Notes under the pieces: generated by a model
What the model was told of the DNA's origin: nothing
Database searches by the model: none
The model's input: the letters and a program-made list of their open reading frames with translations, nothing else
Program-made: the position numbers and the translations under genes
Shown here: in pieces, positions 1 to 5,067 of the stretch
How the letters are laid out: each line of letters starts with the position of its first letter
How positions within the stretch are numbered: position 1 is the first letter of the stretch
Assembly: GCA_002714255.1 (NCBI GenBank)
Contig: PAWW01000045.1
Span: forward strand, 21,130 to 26,196
From: Acidiferrobacteraceae bacterium
Lineage (GTDB): Bacteria; Pseudomonadota; Gammaproteobacteria; Arenicellales; UBA868
Reading direction: 5' to 3'
DNA length: 5,067 bases

Positions 1-383
1 CTTTGCTCGTGTTCGGACGGTAGTCGACTGAGGCGCGGCTCGCTGCGTCGCGGGCTTTGGACCGCTGCAATGGGTTTTGGTCGCGGTAAGGGTCTGTCAT
101 CGCTTCGACGGAGTTCTGCCAGTGGCTCGTCCGCCAGCGTATCCCTGATGGTGGTGAGGGCGGCAGCGTCGATGTCCTGGTTGAGTGGAGAGATTTCTGT
201 CCTCACTATTGGCTGCGGAGAGGCTGAGTCGGGCTCGTCTACTAAATGCCATGTGGCGTTGAAAACGCGCTCACACTCACCACAACGTACCAGCCCTGCG
301 TGTTGTTCCAACTGCACATTGGCCACTTCAAACAAGGTAGCGCACGCTGGACAACAGCACATCAGTACGAGTGGTTCGGTCAT
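1..383 (-). CDS. Zinc-ribbon (MJ0042-type) / DUF3426 family protein, N-terminal part only
   Basis: The start is ATG at 383-381. The frame stays open through 127 codons to the left edge, so the C-terminus lies outside the window. Residues 11-14 (CPAC) and 34-37 (CGEC) form a four-cysteine zinc ribbon, and the block GLVRCGECERVFNA (30-43) is the family signature. After about residue 44 the chain is acidic and then rich in Pro, Arg and Ser, like the poorly conserved linker of this family. Full-length members normally continue to a membrane helix and a DUF3426 domain, which cannot be seen here. The start codon overlaps the prmA stop (ATGA), so translation is probably coupled. The gene commonly sits right after prmA in Gammaproteobacteria, but its role is unknown. 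An oddity is three cysteines in a row (residues 9-11), of which only the third is in the usual ribbon position. An in-frame ATG at codon 8 is a less likely start, because relatives carry a short leader before the first Cys pair. Confidence 0.88.
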   Translation of the reverse strand, partial: MTEPLVLMCCCPACATLFEVANVQLEQHAGLVRCGECERVFNATWHLVDEPDSASPQPIVRTEISPLNQDIDAAALTTIRDTLADEPLAELRRSDDRPLPRPKPIAAVQSPRRSEPRLSRLPSEHEQ

Positions 384-1267
384 GTTGGTAAAACGGGTCT
401 CTTGCGGCCTACCAGCAGTGCCCACTCCTGCCGGTAAAGTATGTCAAACGAGAAGGTATCACGGTAGTGTGCCATTACCCGTTCCGTCTGGGGTCGAGTC
501 ACACCAGAAAGCATCAGCGTGCCGTCAATTGCGGTGTAATGCTTAAGCATCGGCGCGAGCGCAATCAGTGGATTGGCCAGAATGTTGGCCACCACAATGT
601 CGAACTGGGTTGTTGTCGCCACCGCTTCGGGCGTTACCCATCGGATCGATTGATGAATGCCGTTGCGTTCAGCATTGTCCTGACTGACGGCCAGTGCCTG
701 AGGGTCAATATCTACACCAAGCGCTGAATCTGCCCCTAATTTGTATGCGCCAATCGCCAGAATTCCCGATCCGCAGCCCCAGTCGAGAACCCGTTTTTTA
801 TGCAGCGAAAGCCCTGATAAGTGGTGCAGGCAAAGTGCAGTGGTTGGGTGATAGCCGGTACCGAAGGCCGTTCCAGGGTCGATGATGAGTGTGGTTACGT
901 CGGGTTTGGGCGGTACATGCCAACTCGGACAAATCCACAGATTGTCGCTGATCGGAAAGGGCACAAATTGCTCGCGAGTGGCAAGTTCCCAGTTGCGGTC
1001 AACGATGGTTTCAACACGGATGTTTGTATTGTTGTCACCGATGGCCTTGATGAACGACGACACCGTGTCAATCGAAAGCGCCGGTTCGAAAAGTCCGCTG
1101 ACGCTTGTTCGGCTGAGATGTTTGGCGAATGGTTGCCTTTTGGCGGGTAGCGGCTCACCTTCACCGGTGATCGAGACCGCGATAGCGCCAAGTCCTTCAA
1201 GTGCTTCGGCCAGACGGCCAGCTGCACACTCGTTGGTTTCTACCAAAATCTTGATCCAGTGTGTCAT
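380..1267 (-). CDS. prmA: Ribosomal protein L11 methyltransferase
   Basis: This cytoplasmic SAM-dependent enzyme trimethylates lysines and the N-terminus of ribosomal protein L11. At 295 residues it is close to the 293 of E. coli PrmA. The N-terminal L11-recognition domain covers about residues 1-95 and is followed by a linker ending in LWICPSW (110-116). The Rossmann-type methyltransferase domain shows DPGTAFGTGYHPTT (130-143), the SAM-binding loop LDWGCGSGILAI (161-172), the acidic strand end GVDIDPQA (184-191) and the NILANPL motif (228-234). The family's usual W-E-R-x-W stretch before the linker is altered (NWELATREQF, 92-101), and the N-terminal domain is divergent. Both changes are inferred from remembered family sequences. 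The gene starts 33 nt after accC, in its usual place. It has no clear ribosome binding site (upstream bases GCAACCCTTAG). Its TGA stop overlaps the start of the next gene. Confidence 0.96.
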   Translation of the reverse strand: MTHWIKILVETNECAAGRLAEALEGLGAIAVSITGEGEPLPAKRQPFAKHLSRTSVSGLFEPALSIDTVSSFIKAIGDNNTNIRVETIVDRNWELATREQFVPFPISDNLWICPSWHVPPKPDVTTLIIDPGTAFGTGYHPTTALCLHHLSGLSLHKKRVLDWGCGSGILAIGAYKLGADSALGVDIDPQALAVSQDNAERNGIHQSIRWVTPEAVATTTQFDIVVANILANPLIALAPMLKHYTAIDGTLMLSGVTRPQTERVMAHYRDTFSFDILYRQEWALLVGRKRPVLPT

Positions 1268-1300
1268 CTAAGGGTTGCACCAGACTCGGAGTAAAGTTGA

Positions 1301-2641
1301 TCAGCGAGTGTAACGGCGTTCGAGATAGTGAATGTCGAGGGGACCTTGGCGAAAGGCAGGATCGCTGACCAGCGCTTGTTGTAAAGAGATGTTGGTGGTG
1401 ATGCCATCGACTACCATTTCTTCTAACGCACCGCTCATTCGCCGCATCGCCTGCTCGCGATTGGCGCCGTGAGCGATCACCTTGGCGATCATTGAGTCGT
1501 AGTGTGGTGGGACCACGTAGTTGTTAAAAACGTGAGAATCGACGCGAATACCTGGCCCCCCCGGGGGGTGGTACTGTGTGATTTGGCCTGGGCATGGAAG
1601 AAACGAGCCAGGGTCTTCCGCATTGATCCGACATTCCACGGCATGTCCCTGAATTTCCACGTCTCTTTGTCTATATCCGAGTGAGTCGCCCGTGGCCACT
1701 CGAATCTGTGCTTGGACGATGTCGATCCCGGTGACCATCTCGGTGACAGGATGTTCCACCTGAATTCGAGTGTTCATCTCGATAAAGAAAAACTGCCCAT
1801 CCTCGTACAAAAACTCGAACGTTCCTGCGCCGCGATAATCGAGCACACCGCACGCGTCTACGCACGCCGCGCGTAAGGCTTCGAGCCTGTGTACATCGAT
1901 GTCGATAGCACGCGCTTCTTCCAACACTTTCTGATGACGACGCTGCATTGAGCAGTCACGTTCGCCGAGATGGATGGTGTTGCCATGGGCATCACTTAAG
2001 ACCTGCAGTTCTACATGTCGGGGGCGTTCTAAGAAGCGTTCGAGGTAAACCACATCATTCCCAAAGGCGCTCTGTGCCTCGCGGCGGGTGACTCGCCAAG
2101 CGTTCAGGAGTGCGGCTTCGGTGTGCACGACGCGCATGCCTTTCCCGCCACCACCGCTGGTGGCTTTAATGATAACGGGATAGCCGATTGCACTGGCTGC
2201 TGCCATTACTGCTTTAGCATCATCGGGTAGGGGGCCGTCTGAGCCGGGCACACAGGGAATGCCGGCCGCGCGCATGGTTGCGATAGCGGAGACTTTGTCT
2301 CCCATCGTGCGTAGGGTATCGGCGCGGGGGCCGATGAAAACGAAACCGCTTTCCTCGACGCGCTCGGCGAAATCTGCATTCTCAGCGAGAAAACCGTAGC
2401 CGGGATGTATGGCGGTGGCATCGGTAACTTCGGCGGCAGCAATGACTGCTGGGATATTGAGATAACTTTCGCTGGCAGGTCCCGGTCCGATGCACACTGA
2501 TTCGTCTGCGAGTCGAACGGGCTTGCTTTCTCGATCCACCTCCGAGTGCAGTGCCACCGTGCGAATGCCAAGTTCGCGGCAGGCGCGCAGAATCCGTAGC
2601 GCGATTTCGCCACGATTGGCAATCACCAGTTTATCGATCAC
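1301..2641 (-). CDS. accC: Acetyl-CoA carboxylase, biotin carboxylase subunit
   Basis: AccC uses ATP and bicarbonate to carboxylate the biotin on AccB, the first half-reaction of acetyl-CoA carboxylase. It is cytoplasmic and normally dimeric. At 446 residues it nearly matches E. coli AccC (449), and its residue numbers coincide with the E. coli catalytic positions: K116, K159 followed by the glycine-rich ATP loop SGGGGKGM (162-169), H209, HQK at 236-238, E276, the E288-N290-R292 triad in [13 protein letters not shown], and R338. The domains are the N-terminal Rossmann-like part (about 1-110), the ATP-grasp part (115-310) and the C-terminal carboxylase domain (about 330-440). The start is GTG (2641-2639), overlapping the accB stop as GTGA. 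The opening [17 protein letters not shown] matches the family exactly there, so no other start is needed. All key residues are present, so the enzyme should be active. Coupled translation would keep AccB and AccC levels linked. Confidence 0.98.
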   Translation of the reverse strand: MIDKLVIANRGEIALRILRACRELGIRTVALHSEVDRESKPVRLADESVCIGPGPASESYLNIPAVIAAAEVTDATAIHPGYGFLAENADFAERVEESGFVFIGPRADTLRTMGDKVSAIATMRAAGIPCVPGSDGPLPDDAKAVMAAASAIGYPVIIKATSGGGGKGMRVVHTEAALLNAWRVTRREAQSAFGNDVVYLERFLERPRHVELQVLSDAHGNTIHLGERDCSMQRRHQKVLEEARAIDIDVHRLEALRAACVDACGVLDYRGAGTFEFLYEDGQFFFIEMNTRIQVEHPVTEMVTGIDIVQAQIRVATGDSLGYRQRDVEIQGHAVECRINAEDPGSFLPCPGQITQYHPPGGPGIRVDSHVFNNYVVPPHYDSMIAKVIAHGANREQAMRRMSGALEEMVVDGITTNISLQQALVSDPAFRQGPLDIHYLERRYTR

Positions 2642-3117
2642 GAGTTTGGAGAATCAGTTTGGATCTCATCGATCAGAAACAGCGCTTCTCCGAACTCCAC
2701 TGGGTCCCCGCTTTGCTTAAAGATCTGAGCGATGCGTCCGCCGTATTCGGCCTCGACATGATTGAAGATTTTCATGGCCTCTATGATGCACAAGGTGTCA
2801 CCTGGGCTGACAGCGCTGCCCACCTCGATATATGGAGGCGAGCCTGCATCTGGCGCCGCGAAGAATGTGCCAACCATCGGTGACGCCACAGTAATCCCGG
2901 CATGAGACTCTGTACTAGCGATCGCCATGGTGGGTGCTGTCACCCCAATGGTGGTGGCCGGTGCCGTGGTTGTGTCAACCGATGTCAGGGAACTGATAGT
3001 TGGTAAAGGCTGGGCACGACTAAGACGGATAGATTCCTCTCCCTCTTGAATCTCAAGTTCGGTGAGGGCGGATTCCTCCAGCAACTCGATCAACTTCTTG
3101 ATTTTTCGAAGGTCCAC
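2638..3117 (-). CDS. accB: Acetyl-CoA carboxylase, biotin carboxyl carrier protein (BCCP)
   Basis: This is the biotin-bearing subunit that shuttles CO2 between AccC and the AccAD carboxyltransferase. It has 159 residues (E. coli 156). The conserved N-terminal segment [15 protein letters not shown] (2-16) is followed by a Thr/Ala/Ser-rich flexible linker (about 37-75) and the C-terminal biotinyl domain (about 76-151). That domain carries SPMVGTFF (79-86), the thumb loop (about 88-95) and the biotin-acceptor K116 in EAMKI. The usual EAMKM is changed to Ile after the lysine. The start is GTG at 3117-3115. It is the first possible start after an in-frame TAA at 3126-3124 and aligns with the family N-terminus. 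No Shine-Dalgarno sequence precedes it (AACTTGCC-GTG). The gene lies 19 nt after aroQ and overlaps accC by 4 nt. In E. coli, AccB represses its own operon; whether that happens here is not visible. Confidence 0.97.
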   Translation of the reverse strand: MDLRKIKKLIELLEESALTELEIQEGEESIRLSRAQPLPTISSLTSVDTTTAPATTIGVTAPTMAIASTESHAGITVASPMVGTFFAAPDAGSPPYIEVGSAVSPGDTLCIIEAMKIFNHVEAEYGGRIAQIFKQSGDPVEFGEALFLIDEIQTDSPNS

Positions 3118-3118
3118 G

Positions 3119-3139
3119 GCAAGTTAACAACGCAAGTTA
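3119..3139 (-). repeat. Short direct repeat at the aroQ-accB junction
   Basis: The plus-strand octamer GCAAGTTA occurs at 3119-3126 and again at 3132-3139, with starts 13 nt apart. Read on the minus strand, each copy supplies a TAA: one is the aroQ stop (3139-3137), the other the in-frame stop just upstream of accB (3126-3124). The repeat leaves no room for a ribosome binding site ahead of the accB GTG. It may be a small local duplication or chance. Confidence 0.4.
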
Positions 3140-3580
3140 GGCAGCGGGTCCAAGGCGAGCGAGTGCGGCGTCCAGTGCCAGGCTGTAACTGTGTGCACCG
3201 AATCCGGCGATGACGCCGACAGCGATGTCAGAAAAATAGGAGTGGCGACGAAAAGTTTCTCTGCTGTGCACATTGGACAGGTGTGTTTCGATAAACGGAA
3301 TGCCAGTGCCCTTAAGCGCGTCTCGCAGGGCGATACTGGTGTGGGTATAACCTGCAGGATTGATAATGATGAACTCGACATCTTCGCGAGCAGCGTGAAT
3401 TTCATCAATCAGTGCACCTTCGCTGTTGGCCTGAAAGACCCGCAGTTGGTGTCCAGCGCTATTTGCGCGCTCAGTCAATCGTTGGTTGATATCGGCCAGA
3501 GATTCGGCACCATAATGCTGTGGCTCTCGTGTGCCTAAAAGATTGAGGTTTGGTCCGTGAATAACGAGTATTTTGGCCAT
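3137..3580 (-). CDS. aroQ: 3-dehydroquinate dehydratase, type II
   Basis: AroQ dehydrates 3-dehydroquinate to 3-dehydroshikimate, the third step of the shikimate pathway to aromatic amino acids. Type II enzymes are small flavodoxin-fold proteins that assemble as dodecamers, and 147 residues is the usual length. The sequence shows [13 protein letters not shown] (8-20) with R18 of the flexible lid, the catalytic Y23, [13 protein letters not shown] (50-62), [10 protein letters not shown] (73-82) with N74 and H80, and [15 protein letters not shown] (100-114), which holds the active-site histidine and the substrate-binding arginine R111. All expected catalytic residues are present. The start is ATG at 3580-3578, and [16 protein letters not shown] fits the family N-terminus exactly. 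No good Shine-Dalgarno is seen (the nearest candidate is a weak GGGT about 10 nt upstream). This is the first gene after the promoter at 3666-3694 and is probably co-transcribed with accB-accC-prmA. aroQ just before accB is a common gammaproteobacterial order. Confidence 0.98.
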   Translation of the reverse strand: MAKILVIHGPNLNLLGTREPQHYGAESLADINQRLTERANSAGHQLRVFQANSEGALIDEIHAAREDVEFIIINPAGYTHTSIALRDALKGTGIPFIETHLSNVHSRETFRRHSYFSDIAVGVIAGFGAHSYSLALDAALARLGPAA

Positions 3581-3606
3581 GAACAGGTACCCAAAGACGA
3601 ATAATA

Positions 3607-3653
3607 TTGATCTGCTGACTACGAAAGAAGATTTCGAGTTAGAAGCAGATCAA
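3607..3653 (-). promoter_or_regulatory. Stem-loop in the predicted aroQ-accBC leader
   Basis: A perfect 10-bp inverted repeat, TTGATCTGCT/AGCAGATCAA, has its arms at 3644-3653 and 3607-3616 and encloses 27 nt. Inside it are a 3-bp (ACT/AGT) and a 5-bp (CGAAA/TTTCG) helix with a one-base bulge, capped by the loop TCTTC. Read on the minus strand this gives a long, nearly continuous stem that would begin about 6 nt after the predicted transcription start and end 26 nt before the aroQ ATG. No T-run follows it (the next bases are TATTATTCG), so it does not look like an intrinsic terminator. It could stabilise the mRNA, be bound by a regulator as RNA, or act as a DNA operator palindrome. Function is not shown. 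Confidence 0.6.
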
Positions 3654-3665
3654 AGAAGTTGACTG

Positions 3666-3694
3666 ATTATACAGTTTTTTTTTGGTAAATAGAC
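3666..3694 (-). promoter_or_regulatory. Probable sigma-70 promoter of the aroQ-accB-accC-prmA operon
   Basis: On the minus strand, 3671-3666 reads TATAAT, a perfect -10 box, and it lies in the only sizeable intergenic gap. Transcription would begin near 3659, giving a leader of about 80 nt before aroQ. The -35 region is poor: with a 17-nt spacer the hexamer is GTCTAT. The spacer contains an uninterrupted run of nine A (3683-3675). The weak -35 suggests either that an activator is needed or that the promoter is modest. The promoter is inferred from sequence only. Confidence 0.6.
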
Positions 3695-3711
3695 GAACTT
3701 AACGGGGGAAG

Positions 3712-3729
3712 TTGGCCTGCTGACTCGAA
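3712..3729 (+). repeat. Third copy of the promoter-flanking motif (TTGRYCTGCTGACT-CGAA)
   Basis: Plus-strand 3712-3729 reads TTGGCCTGCTGACTCGAA. This matches 3607-3625 (TTGATCTGCTGACTACGAA) except for two substitutions and one inserted A. The inverted copy starting at 3653 shares TTGATCTGCT and a later ACTCGAA. This copy lies between the permease stop codon and the promoter, centred about 60 nt upstream of the predicted transcription start. It is possibly a binding site for a regulator; the similarity is seen, the role is inferred. Confidence 0.45.
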
Positions 3730-4452
3730 TTAAGCAAGTAACGCGAATAATCCAGCAAGATAGAGCACAGTCAATGTCACTCGACGATAGAGGACATCGT
3801 TGCTGGCGCGAAAGCCGCGAGTCCCTGCTACCGCGCCAGCTACGAAAACCGGGAGCAATACCAGTAAGGATCGGACTGCGTCCATGGCAAAAAGACTTTG
3901 ACTACTCATCCAGGCGATCAGTGCTGCGAGCGTTACGGCAAAATAGACGGTGAAATTCGCCCGTATGGATACAGCGGTTGCATCGGTTGCCATCAAGTAC
4001 AGTGCAACCGGCGGGTTTCCCAGGCTGGTGAGGGCCATTAGAACGCCAGACAGCGCCCCGATAGCGGAGGTAAGCAGCAAAGGTTTAGGTCCCCGGTAAC
4101 GCCAGCCGCTGGTGAGGGCCAAACAAAAGCCGATGATGATGACGCCAACGCAGTTAGAGACAACTTGTGTGTCTAGAGTCAACAGGAGCCAGGTTCCCAC
4201 CGGCATGGTAAGGGCTGCGACCCCACCCATGGGCAGGACCAAAGACCAATCGATATGGCGGTATACCGATGGCAGTAACTGGACAGTCGCTACTATCTCG
4301 AGACCGATAATCAGGACAACCGTATCGACTGGACCGAATAACTGAATGAAAAATGGCGCCATCAACATGCCCGAACCAAAGCCGGCAAATCCCCGCATCA
4401 GCCCAGCCGCCAGCGTAACCGGCACTGCCCAAATCAAGAGGTCCCATGGCAT
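3730..4452 (-). CDS. TauE/SafE family permease (putative sulfite, sulfonate or organic-acid exporter)
   Basis: This is a predicted inner-membrane protein of 240 residues, the normal size for the TauE/SafE (COG0730) family. Hydrophobic segments lie at about 5-35, 42-62, 71-92, 98-116, 125-144, 165-182, 193-211 and 224-240, suggesting 7-8 helices. The family's repeated glycine motif appears as GLMRGFAGFGSGML (17-30) in the first half and as SLGNPPVALYL (143-153) in the second, where relatives often have GGPP. Characterised members export sulfite, sulfoacetate or related small anions, but the family is broad and the substrate cannot be read from sequence. The ATG at 4452 is the only plausible start; the upstream 52 nt to dsbD contain neither an in-frame start nor a clear ribosome binding site. 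It follows dsbD on the same strand and may be co-transcribed with it. dsbD and aroQ usually lie near each other without this gene, so it may be an insertion. Confidence 0.88.
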   Translation of the reverse strand: MPWDLLIWAVPVTLAAGLMRGFAGFGSGMLMAPFFIQLFGPVDTVVLIIGLEIVATVQLLPSVYRHIDWSLVLPMGGVAALTMPVGTWLLLTLDTQVVSNCVGVIIIGFCLALTSGWRYRGPKPLLLTSAIGALSGVLMALTSLGNPPVALYLMATDATAVSIRANFTVYFAVTLAALIAWMSSQSLFAMDAVRSLLVLLPVFVAGAVAGTRGFRASNDVLYRRVTLTVLYLAGLFALLA

Positions 4453-4504
4453 TAGACTGGGTGTTGTTAAGGGACAGCTAGCGCGGAGGATGGTCCGGCG
4501 GCAA

Positions 4505-5067
4505 TCAGATCGACTTCACCAGCGATAGAAAGATCTCGCTAGATCGGTAACCGTAGGTTCGGTGTTGTTTGATCTCGATGCCCTCGGGATTAAAGAACAA
4601 CATGGCCGGGGGGCCGAAAACGCCGTAGGCTTGCTTCAGTGCCCTGAGTTCCGGGTCATTGGGATCGGTCACATCGACCTGCAGGCAGACGAAGTTCGCC
4701 AGTGTGTTGACAACGTCTTTATTACGGAAGGTGGTTTTCTTCATACGCACGCAGTCAGTGCACCAATCCGCATAGTAATCAAGAAATACGGGCTGTTGCT
4801 TTCGTTTTGCCACAGCCATTTGGCGATTGAGATCTTCGAGTCGATGGATTGTGATGAACGACACTTCCCCGGTGTTAGGACTCGATCCGACGATGGGGTT
4901 GTTGATACTGAGCCCCTCAAGTGAAATTGGATGCAGGATGTCGCGGTGGCCGATGAAGCCTCCAATCATCGCGAGCACGCCCCAGATAAGGAGAACTGTA
5001 CCCACGCCTTTGGTCAGGTATCGCAGGCCGCTTGCCTGCGCCGGTAACCCTTGGGTCGCACCCAAGT
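4505..5067 (-). CDS. dsbD: Thiol:disulfide interchange protein DsbD, C-terminal part
   Basis: This is the last third of DsbD, the inner-membrane protein that carries electrons from cytoplasmic thioredoxin to periplasmic DsbC, CcmG and similar partners. The frame is open to the right edge (187 codons visible of the usual ~570-600). A TTG near 5065 is most likely an internal leucine codon, not the start. Counting from that Leu, the visible part begins with the end of the transmembrane domain (last helix about 19-39), then a short periplasmic linker (about 40-68), then the thioredoxin-like gamma domain. That domain has the redox pair C102 and C105 in YYADWCTDC and the FGPP cis-proline loop at 150-153, followed by AMLFFNPEG. 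The N-terminal alpha domain and most of the membrane domain lie outside the window. A single-domain thioredoxin is excluded by the membrane helix and by the DWCxxC context. The TGA stop is 52 nt from the permease gene. A dsbD gene upstream of aroQ-accBC is common in pseudomonads and relatives. Confidence 0.93.
   Translation of the reverse strand, partial: LGATQGLPAQASGLRYLTKGVGTVLLIWGVLAMIGGFIGHRDILHPISLEGLSINNPIVGSSPNTGEVSFITIHRLEDLNRQMAVAKRKQQPVFLDYYADWCTDCVRMKKTTFRNKDVVNTLANFVCLQVDVTDPNDPELRALKQAYGVFGPPAMLFFNPEGIEIKQHRTYGYRSSEIFLSLVKSI

Noticed and set aside
70..1271. Several plus-strand open frames (70-546, 467-727, 821-1150, 882-1271) opposite prmA and the DUF3426 gene
   Set aside because: They are antisense to genes with clear family motifs, resemble no known protein and are low-complexity in composition.
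1556..1568. C7G6 run inside accC, a possible frameshift or slippage site
   Set aside because: The accC frame reads straight through as HPPGGPG, as expected for the family, so no frameshift is present.
2206..2622. A 138-codon minus-strand frame inside accC, in another frame
   Set aside because: It is a shadow of accC, whose frame has every catalytic residue. The shadow product is Ser/Pro/Ala-rich with no domain.
3191..3538. A 115-codon plus-strand open frame opposite aroQ
   Set aside because: aroQ on the minus strand is complete with all catalytic residues. The antisense frame shows no recognisable motif.
3662..3683. ACTG-ATTATA-CAGT followed by nine T on the plus strand, looking like a terminator
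   Set aside because: The stem has only 4 bp, no plus-strand gene lies upstream, and the loop is the -10 box of the minus-strand promoter.
4453..4504. Possible promoter or terminator between dsbD and the permease gene
   Set aside because: The 52 nt contain no convincing -10/-35 pair and no stem followed by a T-run, so read-through from dsbD is the simpler view.
5063..5065. TTG as a possible start of a short, stand-alone thioredoxin-like protein
   Set aside because: The frame continues to the window edge, and the sequence right after it is the end of the DsbD membrane domain, so this is an internal Leu codon.
5050..5066. 7-bp inverted repeat CTTGGGT-CGC-ACCCAAG at the right edge
   Set aside because: It lies inside the dsbD coding sequence with no T-run. 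It is most likely chance, and its context is cut by the edge.

Overview
The window is an ordinary chromosomal stretch from a gammaproteobacterium of moderate GC. Every gene lies on the minus strand, so transcription runs from high to low coordinates. In transcription order the genes are: the 3' end of dsbD (cut by the right edge), a TauE/SafE-family permease gene, aroQ, accB, accC, prmA, and the 5' end of a zinc-ribbon/DUF3426 gene (cut by the left edge). The series aroQ-accB-accC-prmA-DUF3426, with dsbD nearby, is a familiar arrangement in non-enteric Gammaproteobacteria such as the pseudomonads. The type II dehydroquinase next to accBC argues against an enteric host. The species cannot be named from this sequence.

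Right part (3730-5067): the C-terminal third of DsbD, with its last membrane helix and its thioredoxin-like domain, is followed after 52 nt by a 240-residue permease. Middle (3581-3729): a 149-nt intergenic region holds the only convincing promoter in the window (a perfect TATAAT), a strong stem-loop in the predicted 5' leader, and three copies of a TTGRYCTGCT-type motif, two inverted around the stem-loop and one upstream of the promoter. Left part (1-3580): a tightly packed operon. aroQ and accB are 19 nt apart, accB and accC overlap by 4 nt (GTGA), accC and prmA are 33 nt apart, and prmA overlaps the DUF3426 gene by 4 nt (ATGA). No other stretch over 100 nt lacks a gene.

Functionally, AroQ serves the shikimate pathway. 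AccB and AccC are the biotin carrier and biotin carboxylase of acetyl-CoA carboxylase (first committed step of fatty acid synthesis). PrmA methylates ribosomal protein L11. DsbD carries reducing power into the periplasm. The permease may export sulfite, sulfonates or organic acids. These are mostly growth-linked housekeeping genes. I see no mobile element, CRISPR array, RNA gene, toxin or defence system, and no convincing new multi-gene system. The best lead is the repeated motif and stem-loop around the aroQ-accBC promoter. Secondary leads are the permease gene between dsbD and aroQ, and the lack of recognisable Shine-Dalgarno sequences at all six visible starts.
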